Positions 8,615-18,422 are shown, counted from the first letter of the stretch. The stretch: 64,000 nt of DNA from Streptomyces indicus (GCF_900100315.1 NZ_FNFF01000002.1:186001-250000); one strand, 5' to 3'. Notes: generated by a model not told the origin, from the sequence alone. Translations and numbers: made by a program.

Positions 8615-9576
8615 GCCTCGCCCTCCGCGCCGAAGTGGTCCCAGCCCTTTCCGGTCCACGGCGCACCGTCGACCGTCACCTGGGGCTGCGCGGACGGGTT
8701 GAGCACCTCGCCGATCACCTTCCAGCGGGCCGGCAGCTTCACGTCCTCGGGGAAGGTGGCCACGATCGCGTGGTCCTCACCGCCGTTGAGCACCCACTGC
8801 AACGGGTCCACGCCGACGGCCTGCCCGATGTCGTTCATCTGCGAAGGCACGTCGATGGCACCGGACTTGATGTCGATCCGGACCTTGCTGGCCTCGGCGA
8901 TATGGCCGAGATCGGCGATCAGACCGTCGCTCACGTCCGTCATCGACGTGGCACCGAGCCCGGCCGCGGCGGGGCCCGCGTGGTACGGCGGCTCGGGGCG
9001 GCGGTGCGCCTCGACGAACGCACGCGGCGAGCGGAAGCCCCGCGAGAGCACCGCGTGCCCGGCCGCCGACCAGCCCAGCCAGCCCGTGTACGCCACGACA
9101 TCGCCGGGCTGCGCGCCCGCGCGCGTGACCGGCTCGTGGTTGCGCAGATCGCCAAGTGCCGTGATGGACACGGTGATCGTGTCCCCGCGTACGACGTCAC
9201 CGCCCACCACGGCGGCGCCCGCGACCTGGCACTCGTCGCGCAGGCCGTCCATCAACTCCGTTGCCCAGGTGACCGGAAGGTCCGCCGGGACCACAAGTCC
9301 CAGCAGGAGCGCGGTCGGTACGGCGCCCATCGCGGCGATGTCCGCGAGGTTCTGCGCGGCGGCCTTGCGGCCGACGTCGTACGCCGTGGACCAGTCGCGC
9401 CGGAAGTGCCGTCCTTCGAGCAGAAGGTCGGTGCTCGCCACGACCCTGCGGTCGGGCGCGGACACGACCGCGGCGTCGTCCCCGGGGCCGATCCTGACCG
9501 CCGGTGTGGTCGTGAGCCGGGAGGTGAGCTCCCTGATGAGCCCGAACTCCCCGAGCTCTCCCACGGTGCCCTTCAT
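8611..9576 (-). CDS. thiL: Thiamine-monophosphate kinase ThiL
   Basis: ThiL phosphorylates thiamine monophosphate to the active cofactor TPP. The product (321 residues) belongs to the AIR-synthase/PurM fold. It has the glycine-rich [10 protein letters not shown] motif, the [11 protein letters not shown] motif and the conserved [15 protein letters not shown] helix, followed by GGDVVRGD and [11 protein letters not shown]. The start ATG 9576 lies behind AAAGGG. Longer frames upstream contain Arg/Cys-rich non-conserved sequence. It forms a coupled operon with thiD. Confidence 0.94.
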
Positions 9577-9875
9577 CGAAACGCCCTTTCTGCGCCAGCG
9601 CCCTTGCGGTAGCGGGCCCCATCGGCCGCGGGTACCGTCAACGAATACGTCAACTTCTGTGGTGCGCACGCCGAGGCATGCGCAGATGCGTACGCCTCGG
9701 TGCACGCGGGAGCGTACGCCCGGACCGGACCCGCGGCGTGAGCTCCCGAGTCACCGCGGGTCTCCCCGCGGGATGCGGCAACGCGATACCGTGGCGTCCC
9801 TTCCCCCTGCATGATCCCCGCGCATCCGATCCCCGCGATCCCCGCGATGATCCTCGTGGCCGCCCTGGAGGTTCC
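9577..9875. other. Gap between thiL and the RAM-domain gene
   Basis: No coding feature is seen. Leftward, two TTGACG hexamers lie 11 bp apart (near 9634-9650) and could be -35 elements for thiL. An imperfect inverted repeat (GCCGAGGC ... GCCTCGGT, about 9671-9699) could be a hairpin. Confidence 0.35.
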
Positions 9876-10109
9876 GTGGTACAGGCGTACATCCTGATCC
9901 AGACCGAGGTCGGCAAGGCGTCGACCGTCGCCGATCTGATCGGCAAGATCCCGGGAGTGATCCAGGCCGAGGACGTCACCGGTCCCTACGACGTCATCGT
10001 GCGCGCACAGGCCGACACCGTCGACGACCTCGGCCGCATGGTGGTCGCCAAGGTCCAGCAAGTGGACGGCATCACCCGCACCCTGACCTGCCCGGTCGTG
10101 CACTTGTAG
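9876..10109 (+). CDS. Stand-alone RAM (Lrp/AsnC ligand-binding) domain protein
   Basis: These 77 residues (MVQAYILIQTEVGKASTVAD...) form only the RAM/AsnC ligand-binding domain, with no helix-turn-helix. The GPYDVIVRAQADTVDDLGRMVV segment matches the effector-domain core. Such single-domain SMLRPs oligomerise and bind amino acids. GTG 9876 is chosen because GGAGG lies five bases upstream. It is conserved next to thiL in Streptomyces, and the DUF3515 lipoprotein gene follows 20 bp later. The ligand is unknown. Confidence 0.85.
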   Translation: MVQAYILIQTEVGKASTVADLIGKIPGVIQAEDVTGPYDVIVRAQADTVDDLGRMVVAKVQQVDGITRTLTCPVVHL

Positions 10110-10129
10110 CCCCCGTCTACGCTTGGCCG

Positions 10130-10621
10130 GTGATCTCGTACCGCCACCGGCTCGTCTCGCTGCCCGCCCTCGGCCTGCTCCTGCCGGCTGTGCTGGCCGG
10201 GGGCTGCTCTTCGACGGACGACACGGCGACGGTCGCGGTTCCCTCCCCCGACGCACGGACTTCCGGCCACTGCCGCAAGCTGGACGGGGCGCTGCCCGAC
10301 AAGCTCGACGGCCTCGACCGGAGCGATCCCGAGCCTGACTCGGAGTTCACCGCGGGGTGGGGAGGCTCGGCGATCATACTGCGCTGCGGAGTGCCGCAGC
10401 CCGCGAAGATGCTGGAGGAGAATCCGCCGTCGACGACGGTGGACGGCCAGGGCTGGCTGGTCGAGGAGCCCGGGGACGGTTCGTACCGGTTCACGAGCGC
10501 GCTGCGCGAGGCCTACGTCGAGGTCACCATCAGCAAGGAGCACGCGAAGCAGGGCGCGGGCTCGCTGGTGGACCTCAGCCGGGTGCTCAGGAAGACGATC
10601 CCCGAAGGCATCCCGACCTGA
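10130..10621 (+). CDS. DUF3515 family lipoprotein
   Basis: This is a 163-residue lipoprotein precursor. The N-terminus is MISYRHRLVS followed by a hydrophobic stretch and the lipobox LAGGC (Cys near residue 26). The mature part contains a CRKL...CGVP cysteine pair and a conserved DGQGWLVEEP segment typical of DUF3515. The GTG start is at 10130. Attachment to the outer face of the membrane is predicted; the function is unknown for the family. It probably shares a transcript with the RAM-domain gene and converges on ddl. Confidence 0.85.
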   Translation: MISYRHRLVSLPALGLLLPAVLAGGCSSTDDTATVAVPSPDARTSGHCRKLDGALPDKLDGLDRSDPEPDSEFTAGWGGSAIILRCGVPQPAKMLEENPPSTTVDGQGWLVEEPGDGSYRFTSALREAYVEVTISKEHAKQGAGSLVDLSRVLRKTIPEGIPT

Positions 10622-10694
10622 CCTTCGTAAGCGCGCACGCACACGGCAACGGGCCCTTGTCCCCATACGCACACGAAGACCCCCGTACGCACAC

Positions 10695-10733
10695 GAAAGC
10701 CGGACCCCGTCCACGGACAGGATCCGGCTTTTC
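10695..10733. terminator. Bidirectional terminator between the DUF3515 gene and ddl
   Basis: AAAGCCGGA and TCCGGCTTTT form a 9-bp stem around an 18-nt loop, with As on one side and Ts on the other. It suits both convergent genes. Confidence 0.8.
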
Positions 10734-10761
10734 GCGGTCGTCGTGCCGGCGCTTCCTCGCG

Positions 10762-11958
10762 TCAGCGCAGGCCGGTCGAGCGGCTGAGCGCCGCCTGCAC
10801 CAGGCGGTCCACCAGCTCCGGGTACGAGACGCCGCTCTCCTGCCACATGCGCGGGTACATGGAGATGGGCGTGAATCCGGGCATCGTGTTGATCTCGTTG
10901 ATCACGAACTCCCCGTCCTCGGTGAGGAAGAAGTCCGCGCGCACCAGGCCCTCGCAGCTCGCCGCCTCGAAGGCCGCGACCGCGAGCCGCTGCACCTCGG
11001 CGGTCTGCTCGGGCGTGAGCGGGGCGGGCACGATGCCGGAGGCCGAGTCGATGTACTTGGCCTCGAAGTCGTAGAACGCGTGGTCGGTGACCGGCGGGAT
11101 CTCGGCCGGCACGCTCGCGCGCGGCCCGTCCTCGAACTCCAGGACCCCGCACTCGATCTCGCGGCCCTTGATCCCGGCCTCGATGAGGATCTTCGGGTCG
11201 TGGCGCTGCGCCTCCTCGATGGCCTCGTCCAGGCCGTCGAAGGAGTCGACCTTGGTGATGCCGAAGGAGGAGCCGGCGCGGGCGGGCTTCACGAACAGCG
11301 GCCAGCCGTGCTCACCGGCGAACTCGGCGATCTCCTGGCGGACGGCGGCCCGGTCGGCGTGCCACTGACGCGGGCGGATCACCATGTACGGGCCCACCGC
11401 GAGGCCGAAGGAGGTGAAGACGCGCTTCATGTACTCCTTGTCCTGGCCGACCGCGGAGGCCAGAACTCCGGAGCCCACGTAGGGCGTTCCGGACAGTTCG
11501 AGGAGGCCCTGGAGGGTGCCGTCCTCGCCGTAGGGGCCGTGCAGCATCGGGAAGACCACGTCGACCTCGCCGAGCGCCTTCGGCACGGAGCCGGGCTCGG
11601 TGTAGACGACCTCGCGGTTGGCGGGGTCGACCGGCAGGATGACGCCGCCCTCGCTGTTCTCCGCGACCTCTTCGACGGTGGGAACCTTGCGGTCGGCGAT
11701 CGCCATCCGCTCGGGCTCGTCGGCGGTCAGCATCCAGCGGCCGTCGGACGTGATGCCGATGGGCAGCACGTCGTACTTGGTGCGGTCGATCGCATGGAGG
11801 ACCGCACCGGCCGTCACGACCGAGATGCCGTGCTCGGAACTGCGCCCGCCGAACACGACGGCCACGCGCGGCTTGCGGACATTCCCTCCAGAAGTGGCGA
11901 CCGCATCGATGTGCGGCTCCGCGGCAGGGGGGTTCTGGGACGAGATCTCGCTGCTCAT
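10762..11958 (-). CDS. ddl: D-alanine--D-alanine ligase
   Basis: Ddl joins two D-alanines for peptidoglycan stem peptides. The 398-residue ATP-grasp enzyme has the N-terminal FGGRSSEHGIS motif, HGPYGEDGTLQG, KPARAGSSFGI and INTMPGFT. The omega-loop sequence FYDFEAKY retains the Tyr typical of D-Ala-D-Ala ligases, not the VanA-type D-Ala-D-Lac enzymes. The first 25 or so residues (ATG 11958) look like a disordered extension. It follows gpsA by about 70 bp and probably belongs to the plsC-gpsA-ddl unit. Confidence 0.95.
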   Translation of the reverse strand: MSSEISSQNPPAAEPHIDAVATSGGNVRKPRVAVVFGGRSSEHGISVVTAGAVLHAIDRTKYDVLPIGITSDGRWMLTADEPERMAIADRKVPTVEEVAENSEGGVILPVDPANREVVYTEPGSVPKALGEVDVVFPMLHGPYGEDGTLQGLLELSGTPYVGSGVLASAVGQDKEYMKRVFTSFGLAVGPYMVIRPRQWHADRAAVRQEIAEFAGEHGWPLFVKPARAGSSFGITKVDSFDGLDEAIEEAQRHDPKILIEAGIKGREIECGVLEFEDGPRASVPAEIPPVTDHAFYDFEAKYIDSASGIVPAPLTPEQTAEVQRLAVAAFEAASCEGLVRADFFLTEDGEFVINEINTMPGFTPISMYPRMWQESGVSYPELVDRLVQAALSRSTGLR

Positions 11959-12029
11959 ATCAAGCTGAGACTACCTTGCGTGACCGCGCCCCTGGGAGCC
12001 CCGGCACGCGCTCACGAAGGACGTGACGG

Positions 12030-13040
12030 TCAGTGACGCTCGGACTTCGCGCTGCGCGACATGAGCTCCTTGAGCGCGACCAGCGGCGGCTTCCCGTTGT
12101 GCACGATGTCCACCACGGTGTCCGTGATCGGCATCTCGACCCCGTGCCGCCGGGCCAGATCGGCCACGGATTCACAGGACTTGACACCCTCGGCGGTCTG
12201 CTTGGTGACCGCGATGGTCTCCTCCAGGGTCATGCCCCTGCCGAGGTTCGTGCCGAAGGTGTGGTTGCGCGAGAGCGGCGAGGAGCAGGTCGCCACCAGG
12301 TCGCCCAGGCCCGCGAGTCCGGAGAACGTCAGCGGGTCGGCGCCCATCGCGAGGCCGAGCCGGGTGGTCTCGGCGAGTCCGCGGGTGATCAGCGAGCCCT
12401 TGGTGTTGTCGCCGAGGCCCATGCCGTCGGCGATGCCGACCGCGAGCCCGATCACGTTCTTGACCGCGCCGCCGAGTTCGCAGCCGACCACGTCGGTGTT
12501 CGTGTACGGGCGGAAGTACGGCGTGTGGCAGGCGGACTGAAGCCGCTGGGCCACCGCTTCGTCGGTGCAGGCGACCACGGAGGCGGCGGGCTGCCGTGCG
12601 GCGATCTCACGGGCCAGGTTGGGACCGGTGACCACGGCGATGCGCTCGGCGGGCACCTTGGTGACGTCGGCGATCACCTCGCTCATGCGCATCGCGGAGC
12701 CGAGCTCGACGCCCTTCATGAGCGAGACGAGGACGGTGTCCGGCTCGAGCAGCGGGGTCCAGGCGGTGAGGTTGGCTCGCAGGGTCTGCGAGGGCACGGC
12801 GAGCACCGTGAACTCCGCGCCGGCCGCGGCCTCGGCGGCATCCGTCGTCGCCCGTACCCGCTCGGGGAGTTCGACGTCCGGGAGGTAGTCGGGGTTCCTG
12901 CGCGTGGAGTTGAGCGCCTCGGCGAGCTCGGGCCTGCGGCCCCAGAGCGTCACCTCGCAGCCCGCGTCCGCGAGCACCATCGCGAAGGCCGTCCCCCACG
13001 AACCCGTACCGAAGACGGCCGCCTTCACCGGTGCAGTCAC
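12030..13040 (-). CDS. gpsA: Glycerol-3-phosphate dehydrogenase [NAD(P)+]
   Basis: GpsA reduces dihydroxyacetone phosphate to sn-glycerol-3-phosphate for phospholipid synthesis. The Rossmann motif VFGTGSWGTAFA is at residues 8-19; SLMKGVE, VTGPNLA and the catalytic-Lys region GGAVKNVIGLAVG follow. GTG 13040 (MTAPVKAAVFGTG) overlaps the plsC stop as GTGA and gives 336 residues, the usual size. Pairing with an acyltransferase that uses G3P-derived substrate makes a coupled lipid-precursor operon. Confidence 0.95.
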   Translation of the reverse strand: MTAPVKAAVFGTGSWGTAFAMVLADAGCEVTLWGRRPELAEALNSTRRNPDYLPDVELPERVRATTDAAEAAAGAEFTVLAVPSQTLRANLTAWTPLLEPDTVLVSLMKGVELGSAMRMSEVIADVTKVPAERIAVVTGPNLAREIAARQPAASVVACTDEAVAQRLQSACHTPYFRPYTNTDVVGCELGGAVKNVIGLAVGIADGMGLGDNTKGSLITRGLAETTRLGLAMGADPLTFSGLAGLGDLVATCSSPLSRNHTFGTNLGRGMTLEETIAVTKQTAEGVKSCESVADLARRHGVEMPITDTVVDIVHNGKPPLVALKELMSRSAKSERH

Positions 13041-13837
13041 TTCTTCTCGTCCTCGCCTTCGCGTTCGCCGTTCCCTGCGCCTGCCCCCGCGGCCTCGCCC
13101 TTGGCCGCCGCCAGCTTGCGGCGCTGCTCGATCCGCGCGAGACGCGGGTCGTAGGGCTTCTCGGGCGCCTTCTCGCCGCGCAGTTCCTCGAGCAGGCCGG
13201 TGATGCGGCGCATGATGACCTCCGTTGCCTCCTGAAGGAGTTCGGGGGTCATCTCCCGGTCGTAGAAGGCCGAAAGGTCCACCGGCGGGCCGGCGAGCAC
13301 GTGGCTGGTCTTGCGCGGGAAGAGGTTCGGCTTCTTCGCGTACGGGGGCAGCAGTTCGTTGGCGCCCCACTGGGCCACGGGGATGACCGGGCACTTGGTC
13401 TGAAGGGCCACGCGGGCGGCACCGGTCTTCGCGGTCATCGGCCACTGGTCCGGGTCACGCGTGATGGTGCCCTCCGGATAGAAAGCGACGCATTCCCCGC
13501 GCTCGACCGCGTCGATGGCGGCGCGGAAGGCGCTCAGGGCGTCCGTGGACTCGCGGTAGACGGGGATCTGTCCGGTCCCCCGCATCACCTTGCCGACAAA
13601 TCCGCTCTTGAAAAGCCCGTGCTTGGCGAGGAAACGCGGCACACGTCCGGTGTTGTACTGAAAATGGGCGTATGCGAATGGGTCCACATGCGAATTGTGG
13701 TTCACCGCGGTGATAAATCCGCCCTCGGCCGGAATGTGTTCCATCCCGCGCCAGTCCCGCTTGAGGAGAACAATCAGCGGCGGTTTGGCGATGACCGCCG
13801 CAAGGCGGTACCAGAAGCCGATTCTGCGGCGGGGCAC
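13037..13837 (-). CDS. plsC: 1-acyl-sn-glycerol-3-phosphate acyltransferase (PlsC family)
   Basis: PlsC acylates lysophosphatidic acid to phosphatidic acid at the membrane. The four acyltransferase blocks are visible: NHNSHVDPF (HX4D), GKVMRGTGQIPVYRES, YPEGTITR and CPVIPVAQWG. An N-terminal amphipathic or membrane segment (LAAVIAKPPLIVLL) follows the Arg-rich start. The C-terminal 40 residues are charged and disordered (Lys, Glu, Gly-rich, ending GEDEKK). GTG 13837 has AGGAAGG upstream. The protein is 266 residues and is coupled to gpsA. Confidence 0.93.
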   Translation of the reverse strand: MPRRRIGFWYRLAAVIAKPPLIVLLKRDWRGMEHIPAEGGFITAVNHNSHVDPFAYAHFQYNTGRVPRFLAKHGLFKSGFVGKVMRGTGQIPVYRESTDALSAFRAAIDAVERGECVAFYPEGTITRDPDQWPMTAKTGAARVALQTKCPVIPVAQWGANELLPPYAKKPNLFPRKTSHVLAGPPVDLSAFYDREMTPELLQEATEVIMRRITGLLEELRGEKAPEKPYDPRLARIEQRRKLAAAKGEAAGAGAGNGEREGEDEKK

Positions 13838-14035
13838 TCGGACACCTTCCTCTACGGACCTGCTGCTCCGGGGTGATGCGCCGGGTGGGCGGCCGCACAA
13901 GTGTCGCCCCAGGTCCCCGGTCTGTCGAGAACACCGTACGCCCACCCCTGCGGGTCCACCCTCGGTGGCATTGGCTTCGCCACCTGCCGACCCCACTGCC
14001 TCCACAGCCCCTTCCCGCGGGCCAGAATGGGCGCG

Positions 14036-14704
14036 ATGCGCACCGACGACGGCCGGACCACTCCGCTGGCGTGGACCCTGGTCATACCCCTGAAGCCCTT
14101 GGCCCGGGCGAAGAGCAGGCTCGCGGAGCCGGTGACGGCACCGCTGCGCCCTTCGCTGGCCCTGGCGTTCGCCCAGGACACGGTGGCGGCCGTCGCGGCC
14201 TGTCCGGCGGTACGGGATGTGGTGGTCGTCACGGACGACGAGCTGGCCGGGCGGGAACTCACGGCACTCGGCGCCCGTATCGTGCGCGACGAGCCGGCCA
14301 CCGGCCTGAACGCCGCGCTCCGGCACGGGGAGCGGGCCGTACGGTCCCTGCGCCCGCACGCGGCGGTCGCGGCGCTCAACGCGGATCTGCCGGCGCTGCG
14401 CCCGGCCGAATTGACCGCGGTGCTCGATGCCGCCGCGCAATTCCCGCGCGCATTTCTGGCGGATGCCGCAGGAATCGGTACGACTCTGCTGTCGGCCGGC
14501 CCCGGCACGGAATTGGCCCCCGCATTCGGCGGCGCCTCACGGGCCCGGCACACGGCGTCCGGGGCGGTCGAACTGGCCCTGTCCGGCGTCGACAGCGTCC
14601 GTCAGGACGTGGACACCTGGGCGGACCTTCAGGCGGCACACCGCCTGGGACTCGGGCCGCGCAGCGCCGAGATGTTCAGAAGGTCCGCGGAATCACCGGC
14701 GTGA
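14036..14704 (+). CDS. cofC: Phospholactate/PEP guanylyltransferase CofC (FbiD)
   Basis: CofC/FbiD activates 2-phospholactate or PEP with GTP for coenzyme F420 assembly. The 222-residue product begins with the signature WTLVIPLKPLARAKSRLA, then has VVVVTDD, LNADLPAL and the tail motif SVRQDVDTWADL, all typical of the family. ATG 14036 is seven bases after a CAGAAT hexamer that looks like a -10 box, so the mRNA may be leaderless; an in-frame ATG at 14027 is the alternative. The gene stands alone, divergent from plsC, with no other F420 genes nearby. Confidence 0.9.
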   Translation: MRTDDGRTTPLAWTLVIPLKPLARAKSRLAEPVTAPLRPSLALAFAQDTVAAVAACPAVRDVVVVTDDELAGRELTALGARIVRDEPATGLNAALRHGERAVRSLRPHAAVAALNADLPALRPAELTAVLDAAAQFPRAFLADAAGIGTTLLSAGPGTELAPAFGGASRARHTASGAVELALSGVDSVRQDVDTWADLQAAHRLGLGPRSAEMFRRSAESPA

Positions 14705-14731
14705 CCCCGGTTCGCGAGAAGTGGCGCGTGC

Positions 14732-14935
14732 TCAGAAGGTCTGGAGCGTCACCAGCGTGATCCGCCGGGCGTCGCCCTCGCCCTCGACCTCGATCCGCAC
14801 CCGCTGACCGGGCCGCAGCAGCCTGAGTCCGCCGGCGTCGAAGGCCTCGGCGGGGAAGTCGACGGGCGTGCCGTCGTCGAGGAGCACACTGCCGCTGCGG
14901 GTGACGGGGTCGTACGTGTACGCGGTGGCCTGCAT
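14732..14935 (-). CDS. Small cold-shock-like OB-fold protein
   Basis: This 67-residue protein ([20 protein letters not shown]...) matches the spacing of a cold-shock domain. Gly-Ser-Val-Leu plus Asp-Asp-Gly resembles the GTVKWF/DGG strands, and the end [19 protein letters not shown] resembles the last CSD strands. The aromatic RNP1 (KGFGFI) and RNP2 (VFVHF) motifs are absent, so classic single-stranded nucleic acid stacking is unlikely. It lies between cofC (convergent) and hupS. The fold assignment is inference from pattern; the function is unknown. Confidence 0.7.
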   Translation of the reverse strand: MQATAYTYDPVTRSGSVLLDDGTPVDFPAEAFDAGGLRLLRPGQRVRIEVEGEGDARRITLVTLQTF

Positions 14936-15009
14936 GCCCGCAGCGTATCGGGCACCCGCCGCACCCTTGAACTCCGTACGGCGCACAGGGCACGGGGCGG
15001 ACACACCGC

Positions 15010-15039
15010 GGGCCGGTCCCCCCGTGAGGGGACCGGCCC
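15010..15039. terminator. hupS terminator
   Basis: GGGCCGGTCCCC and GGGGACCGGCCC form a perfect 12-bp stem with a 6-nt loop, 38 bp downstream of the hupS stop. No T run follows, as is usual here. Confidence 0.75.
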
Positions 15040-15077
15040 GGCGTGTGAGTGAGCCCTGCGAGGCGGTACCGCCGCCG

Positions 15078-15743
15078 TCACTTCTTCCTGGCGGTGGCCT
15101 TCTTGGCGGTGGTCTTGCGCGCCGTGGACTTCTTGGCGGGCGCCTTCTTCGCCGTGGCCTTCTTGGCGGGGGCGGTCTTCTTCGCCGTCGCCTTCTTGGC
15201 CGGAGCCGCCTTCTTGGCCGTGGTCTTCTTCGCCGTGGCCTTCTTGGCGGTGGTCGCCTTCTTGGCGGTCGTCGCCTTCTTGGCGGTGGTCTTCTTGGCC
15301 GCCGTGGTCTTCTTGGCGGTGGTCTTCTTCGCCGCCGTGGTCTTCTTCGCGGCGGTCTTCTTGGCGGTGGCCTTCTTGGCCGCGGCCTTCTTCACCGTCG
15401 CGGAAGCACCGCCGGAGAGGCTGCCCTTGGGGGCCTTCTTGACGGCCACGTCGTTCTTCGGGAGCTTCTTCGAGCCGCTCACGAGGTCCTTGAAGCCCTG
15501 GCCCGCACGGAAGCGCGGCACCGAGGTCTTCTTGACCCGGACACGCTCGCCGGTCTGCGGGTTGCGCGCGTAGCGGGCCGGGCGGTCGACCTTCTCGAAC
15601 GAACCGAAGCCCGTGACCGACACACGGTCGCCACTGACAACGGCACGGACGATGGCGTCGAGTACGGCGTCGACCGCGTCGGAGGCCTGCTGACGGCCAC
15701 CGAGCTTGTCGGCAATCGTTTCTACGAGCTGCGCCTTGTTCAC
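15078..15743 (-). CDS. hupS: HU-family nucleoid protein with lysine-rich tail (HupS type)
   Basis: The N-terminal 95 residues are a canonical HU fold ([16 protein letters not shown]..., with the DNA-wrapping arm [20 protein letters not shown]). A tail of about 115 residues, made of KKA/KKT repeats ([19 protein letters not shown]), follows and resembles histone H1 C-termini. In Streptomyces this architecture is HupS, a nucleoid compaction protein prominent in sporulating hyphae. The GTG 15743 start is behind GGGGAAG. Upstream, AT-rich sequence with TATATA (near 15805-15815) is unusual for the GC-rich context and probably marks the promoter. The tail DNA is a degenerate tandem repeat. Confidence 0.95.
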   Translation of the reverse strand: MNKAQLVETIADKLGGRQQASDAVDAVLDAIVRAVVSGDRVSVTGFGSFEKVDRPARYARNPQTGERVRVKKTSVPRFRAGQGFKDLVSGSKKLPKNDVAVKKAPKGSLSGGASATVKKAAAKKATAKKTAAKKTTAAKKTTAKKTTAAKKTTAKKATTAKKATTAKKATAKKTTAKKAAPAKKATAKKTAPAKKATAKKAPAKKSTARKTTAKKATARKK

Positions 15744-15891
15744 GTCTTCCCCTTCGGAGACATTGCCGGAACGAATCTGTTCTGGCTTTTTCGCACGTTA
15801 GGCAGATATATACCGCAAATCAAACACGAAACGGGCGAATCACCCACCCGCAGCAGCGAACTGGGGCTTCAACCGCAGCGCACTGAGGGGT

Positions 15892-16137
15892 TCAGGGAGT
15901 TCCGTCCGCGGATCCGCCATCGGATAAGGCCCTTGCGTCCAGCTCGTCCATGAACTGCCCAAGGCGTCTTGCCGCATCGGCGAGGTCGTGTTTGGCCGCG
16001 GCCGTAATGACCAGCAGCTTCCGGGTCAGCGCCATCCGTACGCTCTCCGGTACTTGCAGTGCGCGCACCTTGCGGTGCGCCTCTTTCAGCTGGTCCGCGA
16101 CCTCGCCGTAGAGCTCGAGTTGGCGTTCGCGTTCCAT
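15892..16137 (-). CDS. Conserved hypothetical helical protein
   Basis: This is an 81-residue, mostly helical protein ([21 protein letters not shown]...) rich in Arg, Leu, Ala and Glu. It has a central [25 protein letters not shown] segment and a disordered C-terminus ([10 protein letters not shown]). No enzymatic motif or membrane segment is seen. It lies between hupS and leuD, on the same strand. From memory the gene is conserved at this place in Streptomyces, but no function is known to me. Confidence 0.7.
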   Translation of the reverse strand: MERERQLELYGEVADQLKEAHRKVRALQVPESVRMALTRKLLVITAAAKHDLADAARRLGQFMDELDARALSDGGSADGTP

Positions 16138-16320
16138 GCACCGATTGTGCCATCTGGCCTGAGTTGTCGCCTCACGAGGTCTCAGCGTGCCGCGTAGAAG
16201 GGGTTTTCGGGGCGGCCGGAGGTCTGAAGTCGCTCCACGCGTACGGCCGGTGCGGCGCCTGCCGTACGCGGCCAACTCGCCTGCATGTACGAGGACTTGA
16301 TGCCGTACGGGCTCAAAACG

Positions 16321-16354
16321 CCGAACCGCGGCCTGCACGCAGACCGCGGTTCGG
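16321..16354 (-). terminator. leuCD terminator
   Basis: CCGAACCGCGG and CCGCGGTTCGG form an 11-bp perfect stem with a 12-nt loop, 34 bp after the leuD stop. On the leftward strand it is followed by CGTTTTG. Confidence 0.75.
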
Positions 16355-16388
16355 AAAACTCGTCGGGCTCAGGTGCCCGAATGGCCCA

Positions 16389-16982
16389 TCACACCTGGAC
16401 GGTGCGCGGCTTGTAGGCGGGGCGGCTCGTCTCGTACGCCGCGATGTCCGCCTCGTTCTGGAGGGTGATGCTGATGTCGTCCAGGCCGTTGAGCAGCCGC
16501 CAGCGGGAGTTCTCGTCCAGCTCGAAGTCGGCGGTGACGCCCTCGGCGCGCACCTGGCGCTCCTGGAGGTCGACGGTGATCTCGGCCGTCGGGTCGTTCT
16601 CGGTCAGCTCCCACAGGGCGTCCACGATCTTCTGGTCGAGGACCACGGTGAGCAGGCCGTTCTTCAGCGAGTTGCCGCGGAAGATGTCGGCGAAGCGGGA
16701 GGAGATGACCGTCTTGAAGCCGTAGTTCTGCAGGGCCCAGACGGCGTGCTCACGCGAGGAACCCGTACCGAAGTCGGGGCCGGCGACCAGGACCGTGGCG
16801 CCTTGGCGCTCCTCGCGGTTGAGGATGAACTCCGGGTCCTTGCGCCAGGCCTCGAAGAGCCCGTCCTCGAACCCGTCGCGCGTGACCTTCTTGAGCCAGT
16901 GGGCGGGGATGATCTGGTCGGTGTCGACGTTGCTGCGGCGCAGCGGGACGGCCCGGCCGGTGTGCGTGGTGAATGCTTCCAT
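16389..16982 (-). CDS. leuD: 3-isopropylmalate dehydratase small subunit
   Basis: LeuD is the swivel subunit that, with LeuC, isomerises 2-isopropylmalate to 3-isopropylmalate in leucine synthesis. The 197-residue product starts [26 protein letters not shown], with the typical [10 protein letters not shown] motif, then [14 protein letters not shown] and NSLKNGLL. The start ATG 16982 lies six bases after the leuC stop, so the subunits are made in concert. Confidence 0.97.
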   Translation of the reverse strand: MEAFTTHTGRAVPLRRSNVDTDQIIPAHWLKKVTRDGFEDGLFEAWRKDPEFILNREERQGATVLVAGPDFGTGSSREHAVWALQNYGFKTVISSRFADIFRGNSLKNGLLTVVLDQKIVDALWELTENDPTAEITVDLQERQVRAEGVTADFELDENSRWRLLNGLDDISITLQNEADIAAYETSRPAYKPRTVQV

Positions 16983-16988
16983 GGCTGA

Positions 16989-18422
16989 TCAGACTCCAGC
17001 GGGCGTACGGGCGTCGGCTTCGGACAGGTCGGCGGGCGAGGCCAAGTGGCCCAGCACCGCGGTGGCGGCGGCGACCTGGGGCGAGACCAGGTGGGTGCGG
17101 CCGCCCTTGCCCTGCCGGCCCTCGAAGTTGCGGTTGGAGGTGGACGCGGAGCGCTCGCCCGGGGCGAGTTGGTCGGGGTTCATGCCCAGACACATCGAGC
17201 AGCCCGCGTGCCGCCATTCGGCGCCGGCCTCCTTGAACACCTTGTCCAGGCCCTCGGACACGGCCTGCAGACCCACACGCGCCGAACCCGGCACGATCAG
17301 CATCCGTACGCCGTCGGCGATTTTGCGGCCCTCGACGATCGCGGCGGCCGCCCGCAGGTCCTCGATACGGCCGTTGGTGCAGGAACCGACGAAGACGGTG
17401 TCCACCTTGATGTCGCGCAGCGGCTGGCCGGCCTCAAGACCCATGTACTCCAGGGCCTTCTCGGCCGCCAGGCGCTCCGAAGCGTCTTCGTACGAAGCCG
17501 GGTCGGGGACGTTGGCCGACAGGGGCGCGCCCTGGCCGGGGTTGGTGCCCCAGGTGACGAACGGCGAGAGTTCCTCGGCCTTGATGACGACCTCGGCGTC
17601 GAACACCGCGTCCTCGTCGGTCTTCAGGGTCTTCCAGTACGCGACGGCGGCGTCCCAGTCCTCGCCCTTCGGGGCGTGGTCGCGGCCCTTGATGTACTCG
17701 AAGGTGGTCTCGTCGGGGGCGATCATGCCCGCGCGGGCACCGGCCTCGATCGACATGTTGCAGATGGTCATGCGGGCTTCCATCGAGAGCTTCTCGATGG
17801 CGGGGCCGCGGTATTCGAGGATGTAGCCCTGGCCGCCGCCCGTGCCGATCTTCGCGATGATGGCCAGGATCAGGTCCTTCGCCGTGACGCCCTCGGGCAG
17901 TTCGTCGCCCTCGACCGTGATGGCCATCGTCTTCGGACGCGCCAGCGGCAGCGTCTGCGTGGCCAGCACGTGCTCCACCTGCGAGGTGCCGATGCCGAAC
18001 GCCAGGGCGCCGAAGGCACCGTGGGTGGAGGTGTGGGAGTCACCGCACACGACGGTGGTGCCCGGCTGGGTCAGGCCCAGCTGCGGTCCCACCACGTGCA
18101 CGACGCCCTGCTCGACGTCGCCCAGGGAGTGCAGCCGTACGCCGAAGTCCGCGCAGTTCTTGCGCAGCGTCTCCAGCTGGGCGCGGGACACGGGGTCCGC
18201 GATCGGCTTGTCGATGTCGAGGGTGGGGGTGTTGTGGTCCTCGGTCGCGATGGTGAGGTCGAGGCGCCGCACCTGCCGGCCGCTCTTGCGGAGGCCGTCG
18301 AAGGCCTGCGGGCTGGTCACCTCGTGCAGCAGGTGCAGATCGATGTAGAGGAGGTCGGGCTCGCCCTCGGCGCGCCGGACGACGTGGTCGTCCCAGACCT
18401 TCTCCGCGAGTGTCCTACCCAT
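16989..18422 (-). CDS. leuC: 3-isopropylmalate dehydratase large subunit
   Basis: This is a 477-residue aconitase-family subunit carrying the catalytic [4Fe-4S] cluster. Cluster Cys residues are visible in [12 protein letters not shown] and in [26 protein letters not shown] and the N-terminal [14 protein letters not shown] are also family hallmarks. Paired with LeuD it may also act on citraconate/2-methylmalate in the CimA route to isoleucine. ATG 18422 is behind GGAGGGA. Expression is likely controlled by NdgR from the divergent operator region at 18551-18602. Confidence 0.97.
   Translation of the reverse strand: MGRTLAEKVWDDHVVRRAEGEPDLLYIDLHLLHEVTSPQAFDGLRKSGRQVRRLDLTIATEDHNTPTLDIDKPIADPVSRAQLETLRKNCADFGVRLHSLGDVEQGVVHVVGPQLGLTQPGTTVVCGDSHTSTHGAFGALAFGIGTSQVEHVLATQTLPLARPKTMAITVEGDELPEGVTAKDLILAIIAKIGTGGGQGYILEYRGPAIEKLSMEARMTICNMSIEAGARAGMIAPDETTFEYIKGRDHAPKGEDWDAAVAYWKTLKTDEDAVFDAEVVIKAEELSPFVTWGTNPGQGAPLSANVPDPASYEDASERLAAEKALEYMGLEAGQPLRDIKVDTVFVGSCTNGRIEDLRAAAAIVEGRKIADGVRMLIVPGSARVGLQAVSEGLDKVFKEAGAEWRHAGCSMCLGMNPDQLAPGERSASTSNRNFEGRQGKGGRTHLVSPQVAAATAVLGHLASPADLSEADARTPAGV

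Noticed and set aside
15078..15400. CRISPR-like or minisatellite array in hupS
   Set aside because: The repeats are in frame and encode the KKA/KKT tail typical of HupS; units are too short and variable for CRISPR.
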